Source: Paratinospora sagittata
Taxonomy: Eukaryota; Streptophyta; Magnoliopsida; Ranunculales; Menispermaceae
Direction of reading: 5' to 3'
DNA: 64,000 bases
Assembly: GCA_035771175.1 (NCBI GenBank)
Contig: CM069590.1
Coordinates: 54,488,123-54,552,122 of the forward strand
Made by a program: the position numbers and the translations under genes. The notes under the pieces are model-generated. The model saw only the letters and a program-made list of their open reading frames with translations, did no database searches and was not told the DNA's origin. Positions 1 through 12,809 of the stretch are shown one piece after another. Every line of letters begins with the position of its first letter. Position 1 is the first letter of the stretch.

Positions 1-1169
1 GCAAATATGAGAAACAGTGTTTGAAGTCTTATAACTCATAGTAGAAAACTCCGATCAAGATCTTCATCGTTCATAATGAAGATCTATCAGAAAAGCATAA
101 ACTGAAAAAATTTCAGCTCAATTGGACCACAGATCTAAGAGATCATGTCATTGATGTAATCGGTAACAAAATTTTTTTCCTCCATAAAGCGAGCTTCATT
201 GATCCAAAACACCGTTTTCGACATGTTTCGATGTCGAATGGGTCTTCGATCATTCTGAAACTTTACGCGCACTCTAAATGACGTAAAATCATGCAAAGAC
301 ACTCGAACTAATATATGTCGAGCATTATATATGTATATATATATATACACGAGTACTCTATGAGTTAAAATGATGTCATTCTATGGTACGGGAGTCACAG
401 ACAATATACCATATCGTCACATAGAGAAAAAAGTGGACAGCTGAAAGTGCTTGATAATCTAAAGCCCACGTGTTGATCATTTTTATAAAGTTGACATCAT
501 TCATCAAAATTTTCGAAAAAGAATTATTAATTACAAAAACTTGCTTCTTCCATTTTAATCTTTTAAACTAATTTTAAAATAAAAACTAAATCACATTTTA
601 TATATGTCGAACGTTTCCTAAGTATATTGGAGTAACAGGAGACAACACTATGATATGCCAATGGGTTGGAGTATGAAAGAGACGAGTGAGAGATGAATCT
701 GGGCACTTCGCGCTTACCACACTTTTCATTACCCATAGTGCGGTTACTTTCAAAGTCTTCCACCACAGTTTCTTCAGACTCTCTCTCTCTCTGTCTCTCT
801 CTACTTGCCAATTTCCAGCCAAGGAAGTCAACTACTACATGTTTCAATTCAAATCAATTCAGGGTCGTCTCTCTGGGGTTCTCGCTATCCACTTTTCAAG
901 CTTATCTGACGCATAGCTCACGGGCCCCCTCGTCACGGCCACAACACTGGAAAGACAAGACAACAATATCATGGCGCACCCATTAGCAGTAAGTGGCAGA
1001 GCAGGTACACTTACTTCCGACTCATTTCGACTAAACTTTTCATTTCACTCATTTTTGTTTTTGCGCTTATGATTTTGGGTCTATGGACTATGCCCCCTTT
1101 TTCAATTTCAACTTATTTATAGATCTCTCCTGCTCACTTGACTTTCGCACTCGAACACTTGTAGCTTCC
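1..1169. other. Region upstream of the subtilase gene
   Basis: No coding sequence is supported here. The stretch holds a TA-rich microsatellite at about 321-346 and a CT-rich run at about 777-803, the latter typical of plant 5' leader or core promoter DNA. The short open frames on both strands have no recognisable protein character. The proximal part (about 700-1169) is the likely promoter and 5' UTR of the protease gene that starts at 1170. Confidence 0.5.
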
Positions 1170-4100
1170 ATGCCTTATTCATGGTTTCTTCTTCTTCTTC
1201 TTTCCCTTCAGCTTCTCTTCTCCGTCTCAGCAAGCAATGTGAGTTACTTTTCGTTTCTTTTAGATTGAGAAAATTGCGCTCTTTCTCTATTAGTTCCTTT
1301 TTTCCTGAAATGGTGGGGTTTCTTTGGTTCTCAGGTTCACATTGTTTACATGGGAGAGAGGAGGAGCCATGTGGATGTCGAGGAAGCTCATCTTAACATC
1401 TTTTCTTCTCTGTTCGAAAGGTGTAATCTCGAATGTTGATTTTTAATGGTTATTTATTCTGTTGTTGAACACAATTTTTACTGGCACTTGCCCTGTTAGT
1501 TCTATTTGCTTTATCAATTACAGAGATAGTTTAGTTTGCCCATCTGACATTACTACTTTAATTCCACCTTGCAATCTTAGCAAAGAGGCTGCTAGGTCTT
1601 CCATTCTTTATCATTACAAGCATGGGTTTTCTGGGTTTGCTGCAGTTCTAACACAGTCTCAAGCAAAGCTTATTGCAGGTTTGCCCACAACTTCCTACTA
1701 TTTTTTAATTGATGATTGATGGGTTAGAGACCGTTGATGTTAGTTTGATATGTATTATTGGGCCCTTATCCGATAGTTATAGCTTTTGAGTCAAGTGGTT
1801 TCTAACAAAGACGAACTGTATATATGCGTATTAATAATTGGAAATGAAAATGCAGAATTCCCTGAAGTTGTTCGGGTAATTCCGAATCGAATTCTAAGCT
1901 TACACACAACTAGAAGTTGGGATTTCCTGCAGCTAAAACCCAATGTTGCGGATGGGATTCTTTCAAGGAGTCGACATGGTGAAGGGGTTATTATTGGTGT
2001 CATGGATACCGGTATGGATTTGTGTTGTTGCTTACAGTATAATCGCTTTTGCATTAGGAGGAAATCCAATTAGTTTGTTTGTGGAAAAAGCTTAAGTGAC
2101 ACGCTTTAGAAATACACCTTATGAAAACCATTGTATATATCTTGTATGTAATGCGTTGTTTGAGAACGTGGTTTTGAGAATTAGCCGTGTTTCTGTTGCA
2201 GGAATATGGCCCGAGTCCAAAAGCTTTAAAGACTATGGCATTGGAAAAGTTCCAACTCGATGGCGAGGTGTGTGTCAAGAAGGAGAGAAATTCAATGCTT
2301 CTAATTGTAATAGGTTAGATAGTTTTTTCTCTTTACTTGTTTCTACTCTTGTATTGCAGTCTTGTTTTTCTATGTCGGTGTGTTTTTCATGTAATTTTTA
2401 CCTGTGGCTTGAAATTGATTAGCAGCAGCCTGGTGGAATTGTTCATACACTTGTACTTGAAACTTTTACTGGAATTTTATTTTCCATGTTGTTTCTGCTG
2501 TTTCAATTTGTTGGTTTCCTTCCTAAGAAACCGAACCTCAAATATGCTGGATGGTAGTGGAAGGTATATATTGGTAGGACCCATTACAAAAGAACATAGA
2601 AATTTTTGAGTTTTGACTGTCATGATTGAACATTGGTTTTTATCCAAAACAGAACCTTATTTTGACTCTGAGTCTGAGAGTAGCCATCAATGTGCAATTT
2701 CTTACTTTTTCTATATATTCCCTTCTTTTATATCTAAACATATGAGCAAAAAATTAGATTGGACAGTATCTTAGTGCTTAGATTTCCATGTCTTTTTACG
2801 GAATATTAATATTGTTTAGAGACTTATACCCTTGCCATGTGTCAATGGCTAGTGGAAAGCTCTTGTGATTTGATGGATCCACATGACATTGTCGTTTTGA
2901 GTTGATAAACCATGTTATCTATCTGTTTCACAATCTGGAAACCTTGATACTTCAGCCTTTTTCTTTTCATGATGATTTATGTACATGTTGGATTGGATGG
3001 TATCACTATTTTTCATAATAAAAAGAAAAGATGATGAGGTAGATTTTATGCAGTATTCTATTCTGGTTTACATGTATCAAGTTTAGTGCTGTCAATAGGG
3101 ATGCAATCAGGTTAGATTCATTTGGTTTTGAGCCGAACTCGACCCAACTATTTTGCGTGGGTATAAAAGCTGGCTGATTGGGCCATTCAAATTGTCACAG
3201 ACTGACCAATTTGATTTGCAAATTGATCAAGTTGATTTGGACCTACAAGCCCACTCTTTATTCCTTCCTCACCAGCCACTGCTTGCATAATTATCTCTTG
3301 GACTTGACTGGGCCATGCCTCAGCTCCCCAGACCCTATCTGACCATGCTCAGGTCTGGTCCTTATCAACCAACTGGGCCTGGGATTAGGCTCAAATTTGT
3401 CTGAAACTGAATGGGTTTTGATCCCCTCACCCTACCATGCTCAGTTCTTGTCCTTATCATCCAACTGGGCCTGGGGTTAGGCTCAAGTTTGTCTGAAACC
3501 GAATGGTTTTGGTTGGATCAGGTAGTTTCTGGGCCGCATGAATTCATTTGAGCACCTGTACATGTCATAAGTGAATGTTTTTCAAGTGTTTTCGTCAAAA
3601 TCCAACCTTAAATTGGAACTATTGTTAAAATGGTTCGAATGTTTCCTGCCTTTTTTTTATGAGTAAAGCAAACTTTTTAAAAGCAAAGAACCAGAGAAGA
3701 GATCACTTTCTTACTATATACTTTCCAATCTAATCTTCCTCAATTGCATCATATAGTTGCGTCAACATCTTCAAAGGGGAGAAGATTTCCCCCCACCTGT
3801 CTAAAATTCTAAATTCATGCATATGCTTTTCTATCTACATTTGCATGAGTTGATATTGCATATTACAAACCAATTGATTGAACGCACTGTTAGTTGATGC
3901 ATTTATGGTTGATGTTTATGAAGAGGCGCTGAGTAAAACTAAAAGTTTGTGATTCTTTAATTCATGAACTGTTGCATTTGTTTGTGCAGGAAGATCATTG
4001 GTGCTCGTTGGTACATAAAAGGATACGAGGCTGAATATGGAAAGCTAAATACCAAAGACATGGTTGAGTTTTTATCCCCCCGTGATGCAATGGGCCATGG

Positions 4101-6738
4101 TACTCACACCTCATCTACCGCAGCTGGGGCTTTGGTAGGAAATGCAAGCTTTATGGGCCTTGCTCGAGGATTAGCAAGGGGAGGTGCTCCTGCTGCTCAC
4201 TTGGCTATGTACAAAGTCTGCTGGGCTACTGGTGGATGCAGCTCAGCCGATCTTCTTGCTGCATTTGATGATGCCATTTTTGATGGCGTTGATTTGCTTT
4301 CAGTTTCTCTGGGTTCATCGCCTCCACTTGATACGTACGTCGAGGACACTTTGGCCATTGGTTCCTTCCATGCAGTGGCTAAAGGAATCACTGTAGTCTG
4401 CTCTGCAGGAAATTCTGGTCCTTATCCTGAGACGGTTATAAATACTGCCCCTTGGATGATAACTGTTGCTGCAAGCACCATTGATAGAGCATTCCCTACG
4501 GTGGTCACCCTTGGAAACAAGAAGACAATTGTGGTACTTTCTCTTATCTTGTTTAGCACTGAACAATTGGGTTGTACATAGGCTGATCAATGTATTTGAA
4601 CAGTTTTCGGTGTGGAAAAAAATGGAAAGATGTTCTGAGTTAATTTGAATAACTGATTGGATTGAGAATGTAATGCAGGACTAAATTAGTTTTTTTCTTG
4701 ATTAGTCAAATTGATACATCTATTGATTGTAATACAGAAATACACTCTCTCATATATACATGCAGTAGAAACGTACTTATGCATGTACAACTTGGTAAAA
4801 CACCATAGTTGAGTTCTCTGAAAATAAGCATTTAATTTTCTTATGCAGGGGCAGGCTTTGTATGCAAGCAAGCATGTCGATAAATTTTACCGGATATTGA
4901 ATGGAGAAGACATAGCATCCAGTAACTCAGACGAAGAGAAAGCAAGGTACAAGAGTCATGTATATAATTTTGCTTTCAGCAGTAGTATTAAGTAACTCTG
5001 ATGAAAGATTTGCGTTCTATATTAGTTCTTCTTATGTTCTATGGAGCAAAATGCACTCAGGCAAGCTTCCCTAATTTTCTTCACAGGAGTTGTGATGCGG
5101 GATCTCTAAATGCAACTTTGGTGAAGGGCAAGGTGGTACTCTGTTTCCTATCTCGACAGAGGTCGAGCGTGGTCGCTGCAAGCACTGTACTGAGAGCTGG
5201 AGGTGTTGGTTTCATATTAGTGCACTTTCTGACTAAAGATGTACCTTCCTTTTATCGCATTCCATATGTCCAAGTGGATTACGAGATGGGAACATCTGTG
5301 CTTTCATATATACAAATCACAAGGTACTCATCACGTGTGTTTCAGGCCAAAACTTGTACTGTGTTCAAGAGGTGCTAAAATATTGTGTTACTGAGGCCCC
5401 TAAGAAGCACTGCCTTCCTGAAATACATCGTTCTGTCATCAACAAAATTTTTCCTTCAGTTTAATAACTGCCATTGCTTTGACTTGTTTTCTCTTGTGTT
5501 CAAAAGAAAATATTCAAAAGGATGTTTCTTTTCTCAAATAGTGTTCATGAAGGTGAAAAGTATTCCTTGCTAATGCTTCAGCTAAATGGATATTACATTT
5601 ATGGAGATTATTAACAAATTGTTCACATCCACAGGGATCCAGTAGTTAAGTTTAGCCATACAAAGACTTCTGTAGGAAGAGTGATTTCTCCAGAAGTTGC
5701 TCTCTTTTCTTCTCGCGGACCCAGTTCACTCTCTCCCAATGTCTTAAAGGTGCTTATCTCTTTTTTTTGGGTAAATATTTTGAATCTATGATAGTATTTG
5801 TTGTGCTACTTGCATTATTTATCACCTTGATACATTTATGCAGCCTGACATTGCTGCTCCAGGGGTGAATATCTTGGCCTCGTGGTCTCCTGCCGCTCCT
5901 ATCTCACCTAATATTGGTAGCTTCCAACATCCTCCACTTAATTTCAAAGTTGAATCAGGAACCTCCATGGCCTGCCCCCATATCTCTGGTATTGTGGCTC
6001 TTCTTAAATCCATCCATCCTGAATGGAGTCCTGCTGCAATAAAATCTGCCCTAGTGACAACAGGTAGAAGAAATGTCCCAGCATTTGTTTCATATAATGT
6101 TCATTGTTATTTTTTATTGACACGTTTGACCCAATTATTAGTTCTCTTTCCTGCTTCACTTTCGTGCAGCTTCTATTAGAGATGAATATGGTCAAAGAAT
6201 TGTGGCTGAGGGAGCTCCCCACAAGCAGGCTGACCCATTTGATTACGGAGGTGGTCATGTTAATCCGAACAAAGCAATCAATCCAGGGCTCATTTATGAT
6301 GTGAGAATCTCAGATCATGTTTACTTCCTTTGTTCTATGGGCTACAACGACTCTGCGATCAGCCTAATGACGCAGCACTGCACGAAGTGTCCTAAAGCGT
6401 CAAAGTTGCAAGCAAACCTCAATCTGCCTTCCATATCTATTCCTGAACTTAAAAACACATTGACTGTATCGAGAATAGTTACGAATGTCGGTCCGGTGGA
6501 GTCCGTCTACAAGGTTCATGTTGAAGCTCCTCCGGGTGTGATCGTGGAAGTTAAACCTTCAATTTTATCATTCAATTCTAAAGTGAAGAAGCTAAAGTTC
6601 AATGTAGTGTTTCATTCGAAGTTTAGAGTGCAAGGCAGGTACTCGTTTGGAAGTCTTTCATGGGTAGATGGGATTCATGTAGTAAGGATTCCATTGATTG
6701 TTCGAACTGTTACTGATGATTATTATTCAACTACATGA
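1170..6738 (+). CDS. Subtilisin-like serine protease (subtilase, S8A), 11 exons
   Basis: Secreted plant subtilase that cleaves proteins in the cell wall or apoplast. Exons by splice signals: 1170-1238, 1335-1420, 1524-1678, 1856-2011, 2202-2313, 3990-4533, 4849-4946, 5087-5323, 5635-5749, 5844-6063, 6170-6738. These join in phase into 786 residues, normal for the family. Residues 1-22 are a hydrophobic signal peptide, then an I9 prodomain (HIVYMGE, about 24-103). The catalytic set is complete: Asp154 in VMDTG, His229 in GHGTH, Asn334 in SAGNSGP and Ser565 in [12 protein letters not shown] domain is inserted between Asn and Ser, and a fibronectin-like C-terminal domain follows. An in-frame ATG at 1083 would precede the signal peptide, so 1170 is preferred. 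The [32 protein letters not shown] region recalls the SBT3 group (SBT3.18-like), from memory only. A poly(A) signal AATAAA lies at 6822. Confidence 0.93.
3342..3506 (+). repeat. 92-bp direct duplication inside a subtilase intron
   Basis: Two similar blocks, 3342-3414 and 3434-3506, are offset by 92 bp. Both run from ACCATGCTCAG through CTTATCA, CCAACTGGGCCTGGG and TAGGCTCAA to TGTCTGAAAC and GAATGG, with a few substitutions. The surrounding 3090-3560 is rich in GGGCC, GGTT and AACC words, like the MITE-type elements found elsewhere in this window, so this may be a rearranged old element in intron 5 (2314-3989). Confidence 0.65.
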
Positions 6739-9700
6739 AGCAGAATTCCCATGGCCATAGTTTATATATAACTTTTTGACTACCTCGAATGCCCCCATTC
6801 TTCTGCTTGCCCTTCACTACTAATAAAATCATGATTTTTGTCAGGTTGAAAAAAGCCATATTTTGATGAAAAATGCCGAGACTCTTAAAGTGACTCAAGT
6901 GACTTCCATACTTGTCATGATGAGAGCTACTGCCAATAGTTCTTTAGAAGCTCATGGGTAGGCTTCGTGTTTTCATTTAAGTCATATAGTCTTCATCTTG
7001 CTCGTTATTTCCTAGAAGATCAGGGGCATGCTTGATTGTAGAATTACTTTTACATACTTTTTCATTAAGGTTATGTGGTCTTTATTCTGTACGCAAACCA
7101 GTACAATCCCCAACATATACCCTGGAATCTTTTCCTCTACAACTGCTGCAATCGCTGTTAAAATATGGTTGTACCTAGGCCTTGGAGCATCTTCTTTCTT
7201 CTCAATGATCGCATAGGTTGAGATCTAGTAATTGAAGCTTGCTGATGCACCTGATTTTGTAGTTGTAATTGTTTTTGCTCCTGATGATTTGTGTACTGCC
7301 AATTGAGGTTACTCATGTTACTTCCCTACAATTCTTTCTCCGATCATGGTGTCAAAGTAGAGCATAGGTTTGCAGAAGATTGAGATTAAGAGAAGCATTT
7401 ACATGGGTGCTGAGATTGCCATTATTCTCTCTTGGCATTAATGCCTATCGAAGTAACTCACATGACAAGTCATCAAGTGCAACAACAATGACTACAACAA
7501 TATTGCAGAATCAAGTGCAACAACAAGCTTTGATTGTTGGATCTCGACCTAGCTCTAATGAACTTGGTTGTAAACGTGATCATTGAGAAGAAAGAAGTTA
7601 ATCGTGGTTGTAGTGGTTGTGAAGGAAGGGAGTCTAGGGTATCGTTGAGTGGCCCGTGTGTGTGGCAGAGACCCTAAACTAACTCTATAACACGACTTAT
7701 ATGAACGTGGGGAAGGTTCTAGAAGGTTTGCAGTCCACAAACAATTCGATTACGAGCAAGTGTCTTGTCATCCTAGTAAATATGTGGTAACTAGTTTTCG
7801 TAGTTCCTTCAAAGCCTTCAGCTCTATAAAAGTAGTTGATTCATCTTTTAAAATAGTTAATAATTCTATAGAGGCTAATTTAAGCATTGGAGATGACATT
7901 CTTATTGAAGGCACCATCCTCAGGATCCCTTACTTTGGAGTTTGTTCTTGGACCGTTTTGTTGACACTTAATTAACTCTCTCTCTAACTAATTTTTTTAT
8001 TTGGTTATCTAATCCCCAACTAACCAATTCAACAGCCGGCAATGATACCACTTGGCTTGCTTCAATTGACGCGTTGGCCTTTGAGCTCCTTATCACCATA
8101 AATTACTGTGAATAATGCACTAATACTTAATTTAAGATAATTTACCGATTGAGGATTTACGTGCGTAGTTGACATAGAAATAAGCATTAAGAACCCTTGT
8201 CACTTTTAGCATTTTGTGATCGTTGCTACGTTGACCGACCCAGACCTCCACTTCAGTCAACCCATGACCCCTCAATTGTAACTGCTGAAAAACAAAAATC
8301 ATAGTGATTTTAAACATTATTTTGTCAGAGTATGACATGATTCATTTAAAAAAAAAAAGGATTTGCTTCTTTGAAAGTGTAGAGTCCTCGCCATTTATAC
8401 CTATCAATCCCAACAAAAGTATTTCATAGCACAAAAGCATTTCATAGCAGTTATGTTGAACATGAGGACTGGATCAAGGCTCAAATCTCAAATGATTAAA
8501 TTGAATTAATCAGTTGTTGAATTGACTTAAATATAGAATTTAACAAAACTAAATTAAACCAAACCGTTTTAAAAACTTCATCATAAATAGAATAAACTGA
8601 ATATTTTTTTTTTTCTTAAGGTTCGGTTTAATAATGTAAATAATATAAACTAGATTGATAAATATTATCAAGAACGAAAACATCGATGAGTGGAGCCCAC
8701 CTTCGGGTTTCGGCCGAACCGGAAATAAACAGAGCGGCAGACTCGGCTAAGTGGAATAGAATTCCCGCGAACCAATGAAAATGTGACAGCGTGTGACAAA
8801 AAGTGTTACGTGTGTGTCATGCACCGAAACGGGCGGTGTCCTCTTGCGCCAGATATTTTATTCTATGAATCGGTCACGTGAATCGCATCGTCACGGTCGT
8901 TACTTTGCATCCGCTTCATCCACGTGTCATGATTTTATGCGATGATCATCATCAGCTCAGTAGAACCAGAAGCAGCCCACGTGGAGATATCTGGTGGAGT
9001 TTGGGTTAGGTTTTCCATGTTCCCTTCTAGTAAAACGGAACGTGGCCACGACTCTCGAGGTCAGCGTAACGTTCGTCTAAGGAAAACGACCCCCTTAAAT
9101 TTATATATAAAAAACCAATACAATAAGAAATATTTTTCAAGTCCCTGGTGGCCTAACCCAGCCCCTATCCCAATTCAAATTTTAAATACGACTTGTCCAC
9201 AATTCAAATATTCTAAAATAAGTAAACTGGGTCTTTGTTAGATTGGGATTTGGATCATGAAGCGCCCCAAGAATATTGACTCAACAATACAATAATTTTT
9301 GTTTTATCATGAAATTAATACTCTTTATATTTTCAAGTGTGTTTTTTTAACCATTGAATGTACGTGGATTAATAAAATAATTCTATATCGGAGATTAAAT
9401 AGATCATTGTATAAAATAAAATAATTTACATGATCAAGTACTAGATGAATGGGTAGGTGTAACCATGCCGGCCTAATAGCTAGCTCCCATTTGCTACAGT
9501 GGATAGTAGCCAAACCAATTTTGCGTGAAGAAAGTGACCACCGTTAATTAAACACGCAGTTCCCATATATGCTAGAGGAATATATAAGAGAATCCACGTG
9601 TGAGATGGAGACACTTCTTATGCAATCTGATCATGTGGGCCAGTCATGTAGGGGGTGCCAAACTCCATAATCAGAAAGAAATCTAAGAATGACTACAAAT

Positions 9701-9982
9701 GGCCCTAAGATGGAAAAATAATATAATAATATTAAAAATTACTCGAATCAAAGAAGCATGAAAGAGAAAGCAGAGGAGAATTATATTCTATATTTCTGGT
9801 TCGGAAAGATTATATGTTTTGTCAACATGAAGATCTAATGTTTATGTTTTTTTTTTTAATTATATATAGTTGATTAATATGACATTTTTATACCCAGTTA
9901 TGTAATCTCGTATTTATTATAACTTTGACATTTTTATACCCAGTTTGGGTGCTTCTAGTGATGCATAACGAACAAGCCCACC
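6739..9982. other. Intergenic region after the subtilase gene
   Basis: The first hundred bases are subtilase 3' UTR with AATAAA at 6822. Beyond that I see no gene. Short open frames, for example at 7380-7586 and 7760-7975, lack recognisable domains. TCAAGTGCAACAACA appears twice near 7470-7530. The G-box cluster near 8.9 kb is listed separately. Confidence 0.5.
8875..9110. promoter_or_regulatory. G-box cluster and TATA-like motif with no gene downstream
   Basis: Three perfect CACGTG G-boxes lie within 110 bp (8875, 8921, 8978), with an ACGTGT at about 8808 and another ACGTGG near 9040. A TATA-like TTATATATAA follows at 9101-9110. G-boxes and ABREs bind bZIP and bHLH factors in light and ABA promoters. 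No credible coding sequence follows on either strand within 2 kb, so the target gene may be lost, noncoding or distant. The palindromic motif does not give a direction. Confidence 0.4.
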
Positions 9983-10148
9983 TTTTTTTTTGTTAGTACA
10001 ATTAACCCGTAAATGTAACAATAAAAAATTCACCTAAAAGATGATAACAACCATATAAGGTTATAATGAATACAAACAATAAGGATCGAAACTCGTGACT
10101 CATAGGTGAAAGCATCATATCCATCACCTACACCAAGCGTTAGTGGGT
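9983..10148 (-). mobile_element. tRNA-derived SINE with poly(A) tail and target-site duplication
   Basis: Read on the minus strand, a 166-bp element begins near 10148 with an A-box-like TTGGTGTAGGTGATGG. A B-box-like GAGTTTCGATCC follows, and the element ends in a nine-base A run (T run on the plus strand, 9983-9991). It is flanked by AACAAGCCCACC (9971-9982) and AACAAGCCCAGC (10149-10160), 11 of 12 matching. Pol III boxes, poly(A) end and duplication together support a SINE. Family not identified. Confidence 0.7.
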
Positions 10149-10160
10149 AACAAGCCCAGC

Positions 10161-11658
10161 TTGACAATACTAAATCATATAAATGTGAAAAAAGCTAGTA
10201 AATATGATAATTTGGCATAGTCACCTATCTATATATTTGACTTGTACACATTTAATGGTAGTTGCTGTAAAACAATGACTTGGAACAAGTGAAGTTTTGA
10301 GTCAGCTTATGAAATTTCAAATCCATTGCTACTAAGTCTGATATTAAGTGGCAAATATAAGGTAAAATTAGTTCAAAATTGAACTTTATGCTTTAAACTT
10401 TTTTCTAAAAATATTATTAGAAGACTGTACAAGAGGCAAGTGGTTTCTGAATGGAAAAGTCGTGACTCAATAGGATCAAGACACGTGTAAGGATAGAACA
10501 AGGAGGGCGGCCAAAATGGACTGGAGCCGGCGGCCATACGTTTCTCCGAATACACGGAAAGAACCTTTTTTTTTTTTCTATTTCATTTCCAAATAAGCCC
10601 CTGCGTTTTCGTAAAAATTATCATAGAGATACTCTGAAGAATATTTCGTGTGTTTAGAAGAAGGGTTTTTGAGAAGTTCGAAATTTTGGAAGTTTCGGAA
10701 AGGCCAAAACGCCGTCCTAAGCTTTGTGATGCAGAAGCAAAACAGCTCCGACAAGAGAAGGAATACTAGTGACAGGCGCTGATCCCATGCTTCTCACTAC
10801 GTTTGCTTATCAAGCACCACACCGTTTTTATTTGGTTTTTTGATAGAAACTAAGGCCCACTGCATTCAAGTCAATAACAGTTGATAATCACGAATAAAAG
10901 AAAAAAGAGGGTCAGGGTAGGGACGTAAATTTGGAGAAAGGAGGAGGGCAGTGACGGTAAAAGAGGGAAACGGAAAGGTGTAAGTTTCGTTTGGGGTTGG
11001 TTTTTTTTGGTGGGACTGGGATTTCAAAAATCTGTGGACCGGATGACTTGGTCCAACATGGCCCACGCACGGAGACTCGGTTTTTTTTCTTCCAAAAAAC
11101 CGCTAGTTTTTTCTTAAACCGAACGGTTCAAATAGAGCAAACGATATCTCCAGCCCCTATTTTCCTAAACTCAAAAATAAATAAATAAAATATATTTAAA
11201 AAAATGAAAAAAAACGTAAAGGAATAAATGATCCCTGTCCTAATTCCAAAGTACAAACTAATGAGATTAAATAAAGGAGCTGACCTGAGGATTCCTGACG
11301 GGGGGAAGCATGAAAAAAGTGAAGAAATAATGTGAGACTGAGAGACTGGTCATATGAAGAGCGTGCCTGACGTTATCCATTGGAAATAAATATTTTGAAA
11401 GGTTCAAAGCTCTAAAAATATATAATGAAAGTAAAAAAGAAAAGAAAAAGAAAGATAAACCAGAAAGAAGGGCATTAGTTTCGCCCGCGGACGCTTTCAA
11501 TCAACCCACATTCAATGCTCAACCAAACTCTTCCTCATTTTTTCTTCCAATTAAACCCTTGTTCTTTTTCTTCTCCACTTTTATCTTCCTCTGCGGCTCC
11601 TTCTCTTCTTCTGTCTCCTTCATCATCATCATATTCGAAGTTAAAAACGCAGGAAGAA
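10161..11658. other. Region upstream of the GATA factor gene
   Basis: No gene is supported. It contains A-rich runs around 11170-11210 and a CT-rich 5' leader (about 11500-11650) before the GATA start. An ATG at 11515 is in frame with the GATA gene without an intervening stop, but it would add 48 Ser/Leu-rich residues not expected in the family. Confidence 0.5.
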
Positions 11659-12809
11659 ATGGAGTGCGTGGGGGAGATTAAGGCTTTAAAAACCAGTTTT
11701 TGGTCAGAGACGACTATGAAATCCAACAACCCACAAGTTATTTGGGAGGATTTCTTGGGTGTCAACGGAGGAAATGGCGTCGTCTCGGGAGATGACTTAT
11801 TCGTTGAAGGCCTTCTTGATTTTTCCAACGAAGATGTTGGTGTTGGTTTTGTTGAAGAAGAAGAAGAAGAAGAGAAGGAATCCATCTCTGCTTCTTCTTC
11901 TTCTTGTTCCTCTTCTTCTTCTCAGCAAGAGGAAAAATATTACTCATGCGGAGAGTTTTCTGTGAAAGACGAGCCCTTGTACGTTCCGGACAGCGAACTC
12001 GGGGTTCCGGTGAGCGATTTCTATGTCAAATAATTTAAAAAAACACAACTTTTTTTAATGGGTATTTATAATTTTTTTCGATTTTGTTTTTCAATTTCTG
12101 AATTTGGGAAAAAAAATCATTTTTTTTTTTCATTCAGGCGGACGATTTGGCTGACCTCGAATGGCTATCTCATTTCGTGGAAGATTCCTTCTCGGAATTC
12201 TCTCTCCAACATGTCGCCGGAATCCTACCGGAGAAAACCCAATCTCCGAAACAGAGCCGGCGCTGCGAAGCGAGACCAATAGGGTTTCTAACATCATTTC
12301 CGGCGAAGGCGAGGAGCAAGCGCTCGAGAACCGGCGGCCGAGTTTGGTCGCTAGGGTTGCTTCCGTCATCGGAATCTTCCTCTTCATCTTCTTCCTCGTC
12401 TCCGGTCTCTCCTTCATCTTCCTCGTCTTGCCTCATCAACAACAGCACCGGCGAAAACCTGGACGCGTTGAACTGTATCGGAAAGCTGGCGGCGGCGGCG
12501 AAGAGGCAGAAGAAAAAAATGGCGACGGAGCTTCAGCAGCGGCGGTGCAGTCATTGCGGGGTTCAGAAAACTCCACAGTGGAGGACCGGACCGAAAGGGG
12601 CGAAAACGCTTTGTAACGCTTGTGGGGTTCGTTATAAGTCCGGCCGGCTCTTGCCGGAGTACCGGCCGGCGTGTAGCCCCACGTTTTCCAACGAGGTTCA
12701 TTCTAATAACCACCGGAAAGTGCTGGAGATGCGCCGGAAGAAGGAAATGGGTCTGCGTGAACCGGATGGTGGTCGTGCTGGTCTAGCTCCGCCGGTTCAA
12801 AGCTTTTGA
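11659..12809 (+). CDS. GATA-type zinc-finger transcription factor (class A / subfamily I, GATA5-like)
   Basis: Nuclear DNA-binding protein expected to recognise WGATAR sites. Exons 11659-12009 and 12138-12809, with a 128-bp GT-AG intron, give 340 residues in phase. The start [14 protein letters not shown] matches the conserved N-terminus of subfamily I factors. Acidic (Glu run) and Ser-rich stretches follow. A conserved motif ([14 protein letters not shown]) lies just after the intron. The zinc finger is CX2CX18CX2C: Cys254, Cys257, Cys276 and Cys279, with [19 protein letters not shown] and then [17 protein letters not shown] basic patch (RQKKK) sits just before the finger. The Glu and Ser runs come from trinucleotide repeats in the DNA (near 11850-11925 and 12375-12410). 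The closest Arabidopsis relatives are likely GATA5/6/7, by motif only. Confidence 0.93.

Noticed and set aside
11535..11885. Antisense open frame of 116 residues over GATA exon 1
   Set aside because: Ser/Lys-rich shadow of the Glu/Ser trinucleotide repeats in the real gene; no domain or splice support.
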